Positions 52,122-61,461 of a stretch of 64,000 nt of DNA are shown here, piece after piece. The DNA is taken from positions 1 through 64,000 of the forward strand of contig NZ_JAENIJ010000002.1 of the NCBI RefSeq assembly GCF_016595435.1, in the 5' to 3' direction. The DNA is from Luteolibacter pohnpeiensis. Lineage in GTDB: Bacteria; Verrucomicrobiota; Verrucomicrobiia; Verrucomicrobiales; Akkermansiaceae. The number at the start of each line of letters is the position of its first letter. Within the stretch, counting starts at the first letter, position 1. Under the pieces are notes generated by a model that was not told the DNA's origin, made no database searches, and worked only from the letters and a program-made list of their open reading frames with translations. The translations under genes and the position numbers were made by a program.

Positions 52122-52526
52122 ATGAAACGCCGTGATGTAGAAATAGCTCTTAAAGACGGGCTCCTTCTCGCTACGTTAGCCAGGGAGCCTGCTCCGATCC
52201 CCCTTTCCAAGGTGGCACGGGAAAGCGGCTTCCAGTTGTCGCTTGTCTGTGCCAGAATTGGTATTTCAGAACGCCATTTCCGCCGCTTGTTTGATAGCGG
52301 TGTGGGGATCAACCCAAAGGAGTGGCTACGAAATGAGCGGATGGTAGCCGCCCGTGCTCTCCTGCGCGAAGGCGGTCCGGTCAAAGAGGTGGCTCACACG
52401 CTCGGATTTGCGACTCCGCGGATGATGTCTCGCGAGTTCCAGCTTTTTCACGGGGTCACCCCAACCAGCTTCCAACGTCGCGAGCACTCTTACGCACAGG
52501 AAGCCAGGATGGCCGCTGCCCAATAA
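52122..52526 (+). CDS. AraC-type stand-alone DNA-binding protein
   Basis: 134 residues from ATG 52122; a GTG at 52092 in frame is an alternative. It is essentially only the AraC double helix-turn-helix: VARESGFQLSLVCARIGISERHFRRLFDSGVGINPKEWLRNERM (in two parts), then VKEVAHTLGFATPRMMSREFQLFHGVTPTSF. No ligand-binding domain. It lies 164 bp after the receiver gene and converges on the SDR operon, so it may be the transcriptional output of the signalling locus. Confidence 0.85.
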   Translation: MKRRDVEIALKDGLLLATLAREPAPIPLSKVARESGFQLSLVCARIGISERHFRRLFDSGVGINPKEWLRNERMVAARALLREGGPVKEVAHTLGFATPRMMSREFQLFHGVTPTSFQRREHSYAQEARMAAAQ

Positions 52527-52561
52527 GTGGCACGATGCGCCAATCTCTGATGGCCGACCGA

Positions 52562-53386
52562 TCAGTTTTTCTCGGCATGGAAAACGCGAATCAAGCGTCG
52601 ATGCAGCGGAGTCAACGCGGATGGAAACCACTGCGATAAGGTCCAAAGAATCTTTGAGCTAAGCGGATAGACCACCAGTCCCGAATTGCTCCGCAAGACC
52701 CCGTTCAGCAGTCCCGCAGCAGCAACATCAGGCGACATCATTTTGACCGGTAGGTCATTGATCACCACCTCGCGGTCTGCTCCTACGATGCGCTCCTGGC
52801 TGAAAATCGAGCTATCGACATAGCCCGGACACATCACTGTGACTTTTACTCCGTAGGCTTTTGCTTCAGATCTTAGGGAACGACTCAACTCAAGAACCGC
52901 GGCTTTCGACGCGGTATAAGCCGCAGACGTTGCGTAGCCAGTCCCCCCGGCGACGGAGGCCGTATTCACGATGTGCCCTCTCCCCTGCTCGATCATCAGC
53001 GGATAGACGAGTTCGATACCGTGAATGACACCCATCAGGTTGATGTCTGAAAGCCAGCGCCAACGCTCGAAGGGGATCTGTTCCGCCAGTCCTAACAAGG
53101 TCACTCCGGCATTGTTGAACAAATAATCAATCGATCCTGCACGTTGCAGAATTTCCCGAATCACCACTCGGTAGGCCTCCAGATCCGCCACATTGAGAGT
53201 CATGGGGTGAATTTGCCCCGGGCCGGTGAGTTCATCCGCCAGATCACGCAACCCCGCCGCGTTCATATCCAGGGCATACAGAGTTGCACCAGATGCCATC
53301 AAGATTTTGGACATCGCCTTGCCGATACCCGAAGCGGCACCAGTGATGATGACGGTCTTGCCGTGAAGTTCTGGAAAAGTCCTCAT
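52562..53386 (-). CDS. Short-chain dehydrogenase/reductase
   Basis: 274 residues, classical SDR. NAD(P) motif VIITGAASGIGKAMSKIL near the start, NNAGVTLLG, and the catalytic Ser-Tyr-Lys in NTASVAGG and SAAYTASKAAVLEL. Last gene of a three-gene operon after a FadL-type channel and another SDR; the gap to the preceding SDR is 13 bp. Substrate unknown; lipid or acyl substrates are suggested by the channel. Confidence 0.88.
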   Translation of the reverse strand: MRTFPELHGKTVIITGAASGIGKAMSKILMASGATLYALDMNAAGLRDLADELTGPGQIHPMTLNVADLEAYRVVIREILQRAGSIDYLFNNAGVTLLGLAEQIPFERWRWLSDINLMGVIHGIELVYPLMIEQGRGHIVNTASVAGGTGYATSAAYTASKAAVLELSRSLRSEAKAYGVKVTVMCPGYVDSSIFSQERIVGADREVVINDLPVKMMSPDVAAAGLLNGVLRSNSGLVVYPLSSKILWTLSQWFPSALTPLHRRLIRVFHAEKN

Positions 53387-53399
53387 GGATGGAAGTCGA

Positions 53400-54218
53400 T
53401 CATGATATCCGGAAGCGCTTCATGAGCTGACGATGGATGATCCCGATGGCAAATGGAAAGCGTGGAGCAATCCACTTTACTGCCTTGGCATAGAGAGGCA
53501 GGGCAAATTCCTGTTTTCCCTGGTTCACACCGCGCAAAATCAATCGCGCAACTTTCTCCGCTGGCTCGATCGGAAAGCGGGTAGCTTTGATTTCACGCAG
53601 CGTCTTTTCGTATCCAGTTCCCCGGTAAATTGCCTTTTTGAAAATCGATGTGTTTACAAATCCGGGAGAGACGAGGTGAATCGCCACCCCATTTGCCCGC
53701 CCTTCATGCAGCAAACTTCGGTAAAGCCCTAACAATCCGGCCTTCATCGTGGCATACACCGTTGAGGTCGGATATCCAGAGTATGCTGATAGAGAGGAAA
53801 TCAAAACGATTCGCCCGGATTTTCTCGTCACCATCTGGCTATAGAAATAGTGGCACCACTGGATCGGAGATAAATAATTGGTTTGATAGAGTTTCTGCCA
53901 ATCCTCCGGCTTGATGTCCTTCACTTCACCGAACATCGAAATCGCAGCTGCCAGATAGACTTGGTCCACTTGCTTATCCGGCGGAAAATGGCTCGATAAA
54001 AAGCGCGCTGCCTCGTCACCATTTTCAAGATCCGTAATGCCGATTTTTGCAACTGCGCCCTTCTCTGTGACGATCGCTGCGACTTGATCGAGCGCCTCAG
54101 AGTTGCGCCCGATCAGCCATACTTCGCAGCCAGGTGCTGCGAGCTGCTTGGCCAATTCACGGCCAATGCCCGAACTAGCACCTGTGACCACATAGGTTTT
54201 GGAGGCCTGGGTGGACAT
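53400..54218 (-). CDS. Short-chain dehydrogenase/reductase
   Basis: 272 residues from ATG 54218, which shares one base with the TGA stop of the FadL-type gene (TGATG), so translation is coupled. Classical SDR: VVTGASSGIGRELAKQLA, active-site Ser in LISSLSAYSG, Tyr and Lys in STVYATMKAGLLGLYR. Basic C-terminus (WIAPRFPFAIGIIHRQLMKRF) hints at membrane association, as in 3-ketodihydrosphingosine and other lipid reductases, but that is a weak inference. Confidence 0.88.
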   Translation of the reverse strand: MSTQASKTYVVTGASSGIGRELAKQLAAPGCEVWLIGRNSEALDQVAAIVTEKGAVAKIGITDLENGDEAARFLSSHFPPDKQVDQVYLAAAISMFGEVKDIKPEDWQKLYQTNYLSPIQWCHYFYSQMVTRKSGRIVLISSLSAYSGYPTSTVYATMKAGLLGLYRSLLHEGRANGVAIHLVSPGFVNTSIFKKAIYRGTGYEKTLREIKATRFPIEPAEKVARLILRGVNQGKQEFALPLYAKAVKWIAPRFPFAIGIIHRQLMKRFRIS

Positions 54219-55396
54219 CAGAAGCGATAATTCCAAGAAAACACCAGTGCATGGTGGCGTGCTTCATACCGACCATTCGCCTCCGGCACGCTGGAACCGG
54301 TTACGTCTCTGTTAGAATAACCGAATTGATAGGCGAGCATCCAATCCGAGCAGTCGCCACGGTGGCCGAATCCCGCATTGAACCAATGGCGATCAGCATC
54401 GGAAACACCTGGGTTAAAGTTTTGATCCGGTTGCGCGCTTTCATTGTAGTCGTAGCCAGCAGCAATGACATAACCGGAAGGGGTGGTATAAGAAACGCCA
54501 AGTTCGTAGATAAAGGAAGATTCCCACTCAAATGGCACCGCCACGGAATCTCCACCTGCAGAACTGGTTTTTAATTTGAGCGTATTGAGAGAATCCCAGT
54601 CGATCCACTCGACGTTAGCCTCCAAGTTCCAACCCGGTGCGGGCCGATACGAATAGCCTGCAGCTAGACGCGCGGGCGTGATGAAATTCATGTTGGACGA
54701 GCTATCGTCCGGCAACAGATTCGAATCGGTCCGGCCTCGCAGCGTGAAATCAGATTGAGTGGTAAAGTTGAAGCCGAATGCATGCTTTTCAAGCGGCTGC
54801 CAGCGCAAACCGATCGATGCAGCCGGAGCAAATCCATCTCCGGTAAATTTGAAGTAGCTTCCAGGGACCCCATAGATTCCCTGCGCCAATTTTAGATCCG
54901 CATAGTTTGCCGATAGGGATACCCCCACCGAAAGTTCATCGGTCAACTCGTAAGCCAGCGCCGCAGTTCCGCTCGCATAAAGCAAGCGAGCCTCGGTCAC
55001 CACTGAACGGAACGGCGTATTTTGACCCCAGTCAGTACCCAGACCAAATGGACTATTGAGTCCAAAACCATAACTGAGGCGATCGTTGATGGCCGCTCCA
55101 TAAAACAACTGCGGAGCGACCTGAATTTCACTGTCAGTTCCATAGGTAGAGCCATCGATTTTCGCGCGGTTCCCCAAAATGATGGAATAGAAACCAGCCT
55201 GGAATTCGGGCTGATCCAGTTGAGTCAAGCCCGCAGGGTTATAGAAAACAGCCGATGGATTATCAGCTGTTGCAACGAATGCATTCCCTTTGGCAGTCGC
55301 GAAAGCGTCCTGATTCGGGAGATAATATCCTGCCGCCGCCGAGCGTCCGCATGCGCATGCCAACCAAATTCCACCAAGTATCGTTTTCCTCATCAT
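54218..55396 (-). CDS. FadL/OmpP1-family outer-membrane channel
   Basis: 392 residues. Signal peptide in residues 1-22 (GIWLACACGRSAAAG). The N-terminal hatch has YYLPNQDAFATAKGNAFVATADNPSAVFYNPAGLTQLD (in two parts), diagnostic for FadL-type hydrophobic-compound channels. About 14 amphipathic strands follow, ending in ALVFSWNYRF with the C-terminal Phe of outer-membrane proteins. Transports long-chain fatty acids or similar hydrophobic molecules. First gene of the operon with two SDRs, facing the putative fatty-acyl signalling locus. Confidence 0.9.
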   Translation of the reverse strand: MMRKTILGGIWLACACGRSAAAGYYLPNQDAFATAKGNAFVATADNPSAVFYNPAGLTQLDQPEFQAGFYSIILGNRAKIDGSTYGTDSEIQVAPQLFYGAAINDRLSYGFGLNSPFGLGTDWGQNTPFRSVVTEARLLYASGTAALAYELTDELSVGVSLSANYADLKLAQGIYGVPGSYFKFTGDGFAPAASIGLRWQPLEKHAFGFNFTTQSDFTLRGRTDSNLLPDDSSSNMNFITPARLAAGYSYRPAPGWNLEANVEWIDWDSLNTLKLKTSSAGGDSVAVPFEWESSFIYELGVSYTTPSGYVIAAGYDYNESAQPDQNFNPGVSDADRHWFNAGFGHRGDCSDWMLAYQFGYSNRDVTGSSVPEANGRYEARHHALVFSWNYRF

Positions 55397-55498
55397 TTAG
55401 AAGTCTCTTTTTAATAAGATCTTCCTAGATGTCAGGAAAATTATGCAACTTGATGAAATTGGCTGATTTACATTTGGAAGATCGATTGTGATAACCGA

Positions 55499-56431
55499 TC
55501 AAGCATCGTGTTCACTTAGATACCTCTCAGCTTCCAGGGCTGCTGCACATCCTTGACCGGCAGCGGTAATCGCCTGGCGGTAGTAATGGTCGGCGACATC
55601 GCCCGCGGCAAAGAGTCCGGGAGTTTTCGTAGAAGTTCTGCCTGCTGGAGTTTGCAGGATGTAGCCGTTTTCATCCTTATCGACCAAATCCCCGAGGAAA
55701 GAGCTGTTTGGAATGTGGCCGATTGCCACGAACACGCAGGCAACTTCCAGTTCACTTTCCTCACCGTTGACCAAATTTTGCAGTCTAACCGCGCGCATCT
55801 CACCTTTTTCATCGGTAAGATACTCACTCACAGCCGAGTTCCAGACCGGCTCGATCTTCGGGTTGGCCAAGGCGCGGTCCGCCATGATTTTGGACGCGCG
55901 CAGTTCGTCACGACGGTGGATGAGATAAACCTTGCTCGCAAAACGGGTAAGAAACTCTGCCTCTTCACAAGCGCTGTCTCCGCCCCCGATCACACACACA
56001 GGCACATCGCGATAGAAGGCACCGTCACAGGTGGCACAAGATGTGAGACCACGACCAATGAGTGCTTTCTCGTTCGGTAGACCAAGGTGGCGTGGTGCCG
56101 CACCGGTGGATACGATCACGGTTTTGGCTTCGTAGCTTTCCTCACCGGCCTTGAGCAAAAACGTCCCATCGGCACGTTGCTCGATCGACTCGACGGTGGC
56201 CCATGCGATTCTGGCACCGAATTTTTCGGCTTGTGCCTGAAGCTTCATCATCAGCTCCGGGCCCATGATTCCGTCCGGAAATCCAGGGAAGTTTTCCACC
56301 TCGGTGGTGGTGGTCAATTGGCCGCCCGGCTGGGTGCCAGAGAGCAAAAGAGGTGAAAGATTCGCGCGGGCAGTGTAAATGGCAGCGGTGTAGCCGGAGC
56401 AACCGGTGCCGATAATGATGACTTGTTCCAT
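55499..56431 (-). CDS. trxB: Thioredoxin reductase
   Basis: 310 residues. FAD site [20 protein letters not shown] (the usual GSGPAG is GTGCSG), redox-active Cys132 and Cys135 in [16 protein letters not shown] site [15 protein letters not shown], and the C-terminal [23 protein letters not shown]. Transfers electrons from NADPH to thioredoxin. The Cys at residue 12 in the FAD loop is unusual. A thioredoxin-fold lipoprotein is encoded 97 bp upstream on the same strand. Confidence 0.94.
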   Translation of the reverse strand: MEQVIIIGTGCSGYTAAIYTARANLSPLLLSGTQPGGQLTTTTEVENFPGFPDGIMGPELMMKLQAQAEKFGARIAWATVESIEQRADGTFLLKAGEESYEAKTVIVSTGAAPRHLGLPNEKALIGRGLTSCATCDGAFYRDVPVCVIGGGDSACEEAEFLTRFASKVYLIHRRDELRASKIMADRALANPKIEPVWNSAVSEYLTDEKGEMRAVRLQNLVNGEESELEVACVFVAIGHIPNSSFLGDLVDKDENGYILQTPAGRTSTKTPGLFAAGDVADHYYRQAITAAGQGCAAALEAERYLSEHDA

Positions 56432-56528
56432 GTTTTCGTAAGGACTTCGGTCCGGGAAGTATTCCTACGGCGATCCATCCGAGTCAACCGCCCGTAATGG
56501 AAAACCTCACCCCTCGCAAAAACGGCAA

Positions 56529-57488
56529 TTATTGGATCCCTCTTTTGCGTTTTAGCTCGTTAATCCAGTCCCGATCATCAGCCGACAAGTTGGTCTCCTT
56601 GGTTTTCAACATGTTGCCATCTGGCTCAATCAACACCAGCTGCCCTTTCGAGTATGCCTTCAGTTTCGCGAAGATCGTGCGGCCACGATGCCCGGTCCAA
56701 TCTCGGTAGCCATTTTTCTCCAAACCTTTTCTCCACTCCGCGTAAGTCTTGTTGGAAGCCACGACATTTTGCTTTAGCGAGCCCCAGAAATAGTCCGCAT
56801 CCCCTCGTTTGTATCCGCGGTAACGATTGATGACTTCACCGCTCGGGTTCAGCATCACAAACGAAGGATGGCCCATGATGTTGTACTGCTTCTCCAGGCG
56901 TTCCACGTAGTTACCCCGCCGAGTATAAAGACTTTCCCCCTCACTCATGGACTTCGCCTCTTTTCTAACCCCCTTCAGGTTGGCGTCGATTTTCAAACGC
57001 ACCATATTCTCATTGGCCCAATCTCCGAAATCAAACCGACTGAACAATTCTTCACTAATCGCTTTATCCATGGGGCTGGACGAATCAGAGAACCAAATCA
57101 AAAGCGGTTTGCCTTCACGCATTGCTTTGCTCTTCGCATCCGTCTCGCTCAATTCCCAGGGACTCTTCGGTCCCTCAGCCATCACCGAAGAGAGTTCAGG
57201 CAGTTCCGCATAAGGATTATAGGGGTCCGTAAACGCGATGTCCTTTTCGGGCGTGATGACGCTCGATAAATTCTTTAGATTGATCGCTGACCCGTCTGCC
57301 GCAACGGGATTTCCCATGATGTCGGTCTGCGATGAGGAAGGATCCTCCGCCTTGTACAGGGACTTGGGAACACCTGCCATCCCAAATGGCGCGGCGTCCT
57401 CGTCTTTCTTTTTCTCAGGATCTGGGGTGAGTTTCGCACAGGACCAAGTCCCGAGAGCGATAACGATAATCCATGTAAACCGAAGCAT
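56529..57488 (-). CDS. Thioredoxin-fold lipoprotein without CxxC, with C-terminal SHD1-like domain
   Basis: 319 residues. Lipobox IALGTWSC (Cys17). After a polar linker, residues about 110-250 form a thioredoxin-like fold (KPLLIWFSDSSSPMDKAISEEL, YNIMGHPSFVMLNPSGEVI). The active-site pair is missing: SDSSSPM takes the place of CxxC, but the cis-Pro segment GHPSF is kept. Residues about 258-317 match the SLA1-homology SHD1 pattern (YRDWTGHRGRTIFAKLKAY, QLVLIEPDG, LSADDRDWI), widespread in this phylum. Likely a binding or scaffold protein in the envelope rather than an oxidoreductase. Confidence 0.75.
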   Translation of the reverse strand: MLRFTWIIVIALGTWSCAKLTPDPEKKKDEDAAPFGMAGVPKSLYKAEDPSSSQTDIMGNPVAADGSAINLKNLSSVITPEKDIAFTDPYNPYAELPELSSVMAEGPKSPWELSETDAKSKAMREGKPLLIWFSDSSSPMDKAISEELFSRFDFGDWANENMVRLKIDANLKGVRKEAKSMSEGESLYTRRGNYVERLEKQYNIMGHPSFVMLNPSGEVINRYRGYKRGDADYFWGSLKQNVVASNKTYAEWRKGLEKNGYRDWTGHRGRTIFAKLKAYSKGQLVLIEPDGNMLKTKETNLSADDRDWINELKRKRGIQ

Positions 57489-57538
57489 TTGACGATCCTT
57501 TCCAAGATCGGAGCATCTGAAAACTCAAAAACTCCGCA

Positions 57539-58669
57539 CTATTTTTTCAAGCGAACCGGTGTGCCACAGAACGTGCACCGAAACCAACGGAACAAGATCA
57601 TGTGGATCGAAACGGGAATGATATGGCCCAAGCCTGGAATCCGGTGTGCTTTCGAATTCTTCAAACAATTTTTAGGGTAAAACAATCGCTGACCGCAAAT
57701 TCGGCAACGTCCGTTGAAGCCCCAAATCATGTAGGCAATCGCTATCACTGGGAGAGCAATCGGAAACGCCAGGATCCACTTGGGAACCCAGTAAAATTCA
57801 TCGTGCAGCTGATCGGACAAGAGAAGCAATGCTGCTGAAATGATAGCCAGCGGAAGAATGGCCATCAAAACCAGCGTGATAACCGCTCCGAAATAGAGGC
57901 CGATTGGATGGGAATGGAGAACTCCGCGGATGTAGCGTCTGGAGCTGGGTTTTTTCCCACGATTGGTCTTTTCACGCGGGGTCCGTAGCAAGGCGACCCG
58001 GTCTTCTTCGTGTCCCGCTTTCGAAGAGATAACCTTCTTAGGAGCTGGGCCGATTTCGTCGATGGATTTGATGCGTGAAACATCGATATCCAAGCGCGAT
58101 CCTGGAGCATCGAAAGTCGTCTGCACCGTGCCCGACCCGGTAACCGTGCGAATTTGTGGTTTCGCCTGAGGTTTCGGGGCCTCGGTCCGGTCTTCCACGC
58201 GGACTTCCAGATCTCCGGAATATCGGCTCAAGAGAATTGCCGGAGGAATTTCCGAAACCTTTAAATGGTTATCCATCAGCAGTTTCGCAGGCAATGGAAT
58301 CGCCAACGGTGCGGCATCCAGCATGGCGGCCACTTCCGTGTTTTCCTCGTAGTTGACCGGTTTCGCTGGATCAGCAACTGTCGATGAGTGAGCCTCTTCT
58401 TGCGGCGCAGAATCGACTGCCGGAGTCGCCACCGGACTAGGAGTATCCACGATTCCCTCCCGTTCACGCGCGCTTGCGATCCAGATTTCGACCTCACCGA
58501 GCGAAGGCGGGTTCTGGGTGATCTCCAAAACTTCGTTCGCCTTTGTCAGTTCTTTCGTCAGTAGATCGGCATTTGCCTTCGCGAGAACCTTGGTATCTAG
58601 AAATCCAGCTGCTTCAAGGAGTTCGAGCGAGGTTTCTCCGATACCGGGGATGTCATTGAGTTTCGCCAT
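57539..58669 (-). CDS. Membrane protein with N-terminal helix-hairpin-helix and C-terminal zinc ribbon
   Basis: 376 residues. N-terminus NDIPGIGETSLELLEAAGF is a DUF4332-like helix-hairpin-helix. A long Pro/Ala/Glu-rich linker (70-240) follows, then two membrane segments (FGAVITLVLMAILPLAIISAALLL, split, and ILAFPIALPVIAIAYMIW). The C-terminal part carries two Cys pairs, CRICGQ and CTFCGT, consistent with one zinc site. Function unknown. It precedes no obvious operon partner except valS, upstream by 50 bp on the same strand. Confidence 0.65.
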   Translation of the reverse strand: MAKLNDIPGIGETSLELLEAAGFLDTKVLAKANADLLTKELTKANEVLEITQNPPSLGEVEIWIASAREREGIVDTPSPVATPAVDSAPQEEAHSSTVADPAKPVNYEENTEVAAMLDAAPLAIPLPAKLLMDNHLKVSEIPPAILLSRYSGDLEVRVEDRTEAPKPQAKPQIRTVTGSGTVQTTFDAPGSRLDIDVSRIKSIDEIGPAPKKVISSKAGHEEDRVALLRTPREKTNRGKKPSSRRYIRGVLHSHPIGLYFGAVITLVLMAILPLAIISAALLLLSDQLHDEFYWVPKWILAFPIALPVIAIAYMIWGFNGRCRICGQRLFYPKNCLKNSKAHRIPGLGHIIPVSIHMILFRWFRCTFCGTPVRLKK

Positions 58670-58719
58670 GTGGGTTTTGCTGACGCGAAATTAGAGACTG
58701 TGGCCGGTCTGGCAAGCCG

Positions 58720-61407
58720 TCATGACAACGCAGCCAGCATCTCTTTGAGCTGAGCCAACTTAGTTTGCCAATCCTGCAATCGACTCTTCTCTTGCTCAAC
58801 GACTTCGGGCGGCGCCCGGTCGACAAAGCTCGCATTACCCAATTTGCCGGTGGATTTTTTGACTTCGAGTTCCGTCGCTGCAATTTCCTTGGTCAAACGG
58901 GACCGCTCAGCCTCGACATCGATAAGTCCGTCCAATGGCAGATAAACTTCGCCCACTCCAGTCACTACAGCGGGTGTGCCCTTGGGAGCGTCAAAAGTGG
59001 AATCGAGCGAGATTTCGGCAGCTCCGGCAAGCAATGCGAGCACACCGGTTTCTTCTGCCAACCAGTCTGGCGCTCCCTTGACGACAAATCGAACATCCTT
59101 GCGAGAGCCCAATTTGTATTCCGCCTTCAGATTGCGCAAACGCCCGGCAGCTTCGTAGATTTCAGCGGCGACAAACTGAGCATTGGTGATTTCATCCAAA
59201 TGCAGGTCCGCCAGCAACGGCAACTCAGGCAAGGTCTGTTGCATGAGGAATTCGCCTTCCGGCACGTAGCCCATCCGAGCGGAAAGTTCTTCGGTCACGT
59301 GCGGCATGTAGGGGCTCAGCAACTGCAAATAACGGCTCATCGCAGCATCAAACACTCCAAGGGCGGTGGCCCGCACCCACGGTTCAGCGGATTCGCGCAG
59401 CTCAAGCTTCACGGCCTCCAGGAACTTGTCGCAGAAATCATTCCAGAGGAACTCATACAAACGATAAGCAATTTCGCCAAAACGGTACTCGCCGAAAAGG
59501 CGCACCAAATCGGCTGAAAGTTCATCCAGTTTCGATAGAACATTGATGTGATAGGGCCGGAGTCCGTGCAGAGTTTCCAGCTTTTGGAATGGTTCACCAC
59601 CCATCTGCCGCAAACGGCAGGCATTGTAGAGCTTGTTGGCAAAATTGCGGCCCTCTTCAACCGATGATTCATCAAAGCGCAGGTCACTGCCGACAGGTGC
59701 GATCCGCATCAGCCCGAAACGCAAACCATCCGCGCCATATCTTTCCATCAGTTCCACCGGATCCGGTGAGTTACCCAATGATTTGGACATCTTGCGGCCT
59801 TTGAGGTCGCGAATGATCGCCGTGAAATAAACATTCCGGAATGGCAGAGCACCGGTGAATTCGAAGCCAGCCATGATCATCCGGGCGACCCAGAAGAAGA
59901 TGATATCCGGCCCGGTTACGAGGTCTTCCGTCGGATAGAATTTCTTCAAGGTTTCGGTTTTTTCACCGACGTTCGCCATGGTCGCAAACGGCCACAGCCA
60001 CGATGAAAACCAGGTATCCATCACGTCTTCGTCACGCACCCAGTTTTCCTCATCGTCTGGCGCTTCAACCCCCACGAGGATATCCCCAGCCGCCAAATTC
60101 GACATATCGAGGGACTCGGCGTTTTTCAGTTCCGCCAGTTTATCCTTCCGATACCAAACCGGAATTTGATGACCCCACCAGAGCTGGCGGCTGATGCACC
60201 AATCCTGCAGGTTTTCCATCCAGTGGGCATACGTTTTCGCCCAGCGCTCTGGCCGGAACTTGATATCCCCTTCAGCAACGGCTGCCGCCGCTTCATGAAC
60301 GCATGGATACTTCAGGAACCACTGCATGGAAATGCGCGGCTCGATCGGCACCCCGCCCCGCTCCGAAAATCCGACGTTATTGTCGTATTCCTCAACTTTA
60401 AGAAGCAAGCCCATCTCCTCAAGCATCGCACCCGCTTTCTTGCGTGCGACAAATCGGTCCAATCCATGCAACTCCGGGCATTCCGGACAGTTGATATGCC
60501 CGTCTGGAGTGAGTGTATCGATGATTTCGAGGTTGTGCTTGAGACCAATCTCAAAGTCGGCCTTGTCGTGCGCTGGGGTGATTTTCAGCGCGCCCGTGCC
60601 GAACTCGATATCCACATGCTCGTCCGCGATCACCGGGATTTCCGCATGCGGAAACGGCCGCTTCACCTTGCGTCCCACATATTTGGCAAAGCGTTCATCT
60701 TTCGGGTTCACTGCCACGGCGACGTCGCCCATCAGGGTTTCAGGCCGGGTGGTGGAAATTTCAAGGAACTCGCCCGGCGCATCCGCCAGCTCGTATTTCA
60801 TGAAGTACAGCTTCGATCGCTGCGGCGTCATGATCACCTCTTCGTCAGAAAGTGCGGTCAGGGAAACCGGGCACCAATTCACCATCCGCTTGCCGCGATA
60901 GATGAGCCCTTTTTGGAAAAGCTCCACGAAAACATAGCTCACCCACTCCGTGTAAGGGGTGTCCATGGTGAACCGCTCACGACTCCAATCGCAGGAGCAG
61001 CCAAGACGCTTCAGCTGGTTGATGATGATGTCACCATGCTTGTTTTTAAAGTCCCAGACACGCTGCAAAAATTCATCGCGACCCAGTTCACGGCGCGTCA
61101 CCCCTTCTTTTTCGCGGAGTTCGCGCTCCACTTTCGATTGGGTCGCAATGCCAGCGTGATCCGTCCCGGGCAGCCACAGGACTTCCTTGCCATTTTGGCG
61201 GGCGCGGCGGGCTAAAATATCTTGAAGCGTGTTGTTCAAGACATGCCCAAGGTGAAGAATGCCAGTTACATTCGGCGGTGGAATGACAATCGAATAGCCA
61301 TCCTTCTCCGAGGAAGGATCGGCTTCGAAGCATTTTCCATCGATCCAAGCGGCATACCATTTGGCTTCCACCGCTTGAGGTTCATAGGCTTTCGGCAACT
61401 CTGACAT
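58720..61407 (-). CDS. valS: Valyl-tRNA synthetase
   Basis: 895 residues from ATG 61407 (MSELPKAYEPQAVEAKWY); an upstream in-frame ATG at 61449 adds a non-conserved stretch. Class I signature HLGHVLNN (HIGH) near residue 45-55, editing-domain TTRPETLMGDVAVAV, KMSKS in GRKMSKSLGNSPDP near residue 540, anticodon-binding region, and a C-terminal coiled-coil arm (LPLDGLIDVEAERSRLTKEIAA). Essential housekeeping gene, charges tRNA-Val. Confidence 0.96.
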   Translation of the reverse strand: MSELPKAYEPQAVEAKWYAAWIDGKCFEADPSSEKDGYSIVIPPPNVTGILHLGHVLNNTLQDILARRARQNGKEVLWLPGTDHAGIATQSKVERELREKEGVTRRELGRDEFLQRVWDFKNKHGDIIINQLKRLGCSCDWSRERFTMDTPYTEWVSYVFVELFQKGLIYRGKRMVNWCPVSLTALSDEEVIMTPQRSKLYFMKYELADAPGEFLEISTTRPETLMGDVAVAVNPKDERFAKYVGRKVKRPFPHAEIPVIADEHVDIEFGTGALKITPAHDKADFEIGLKHNLEIIDTLTPDGHINCPECPELHGLDRFVARKKAGAMLEEMGLLLKVEEYDNNVGFSERGGVPIEPRISMQWFLKYPCVHEAAAAVAEGDIKFRPERWAKTYAHWMENLQDWCISRQLWWGHQIPVWYRKDKLAELKNAESLDMSNLAAGDILVGVEAPDDEENWVRDEDVMDTWFSSWLWPFATMANVGEKTETLKKFYPTEDLVTGPDIIFFWVARMIMAGFEFTGALPFRNVYFTAIIRDLKGRKMSKSLGNSPDPVELMERYGADGLRFGLMRIAPVGSDLRFDESSVEEGRNFANKLYNACRLRQMGGEPFQKLETLHGLRPYHINVLSKLDELSADLVRLFGEYRFGEIAYRLYEFLWNDFCDKFLEAVKLELRESAEPWVRATALGVFDAAMSRYLQLLSPYMPHVTEELSARMGYVPEGEFLMQQTLPELPLLADLHLDEITNAQFVAAEIYEAAGRLRNLKAEYKLGSRKDVRFVVKGAPDWLAEETGVLALLAGAAEISLDSTFDAPKGTPAVVTGVGEVYLPLDGLIDVEAERSRLTKEIAATELEVKKSTGKLGNASFVDRAPPEVVEQEKSRLQDWQTKLAQLKEMLAALS

Positions 61408-61461
61408 GAGGGCGGATGGATGCCAGACGTCAAGCGGTTTGTCCAGCATGGGAAATGCCCC

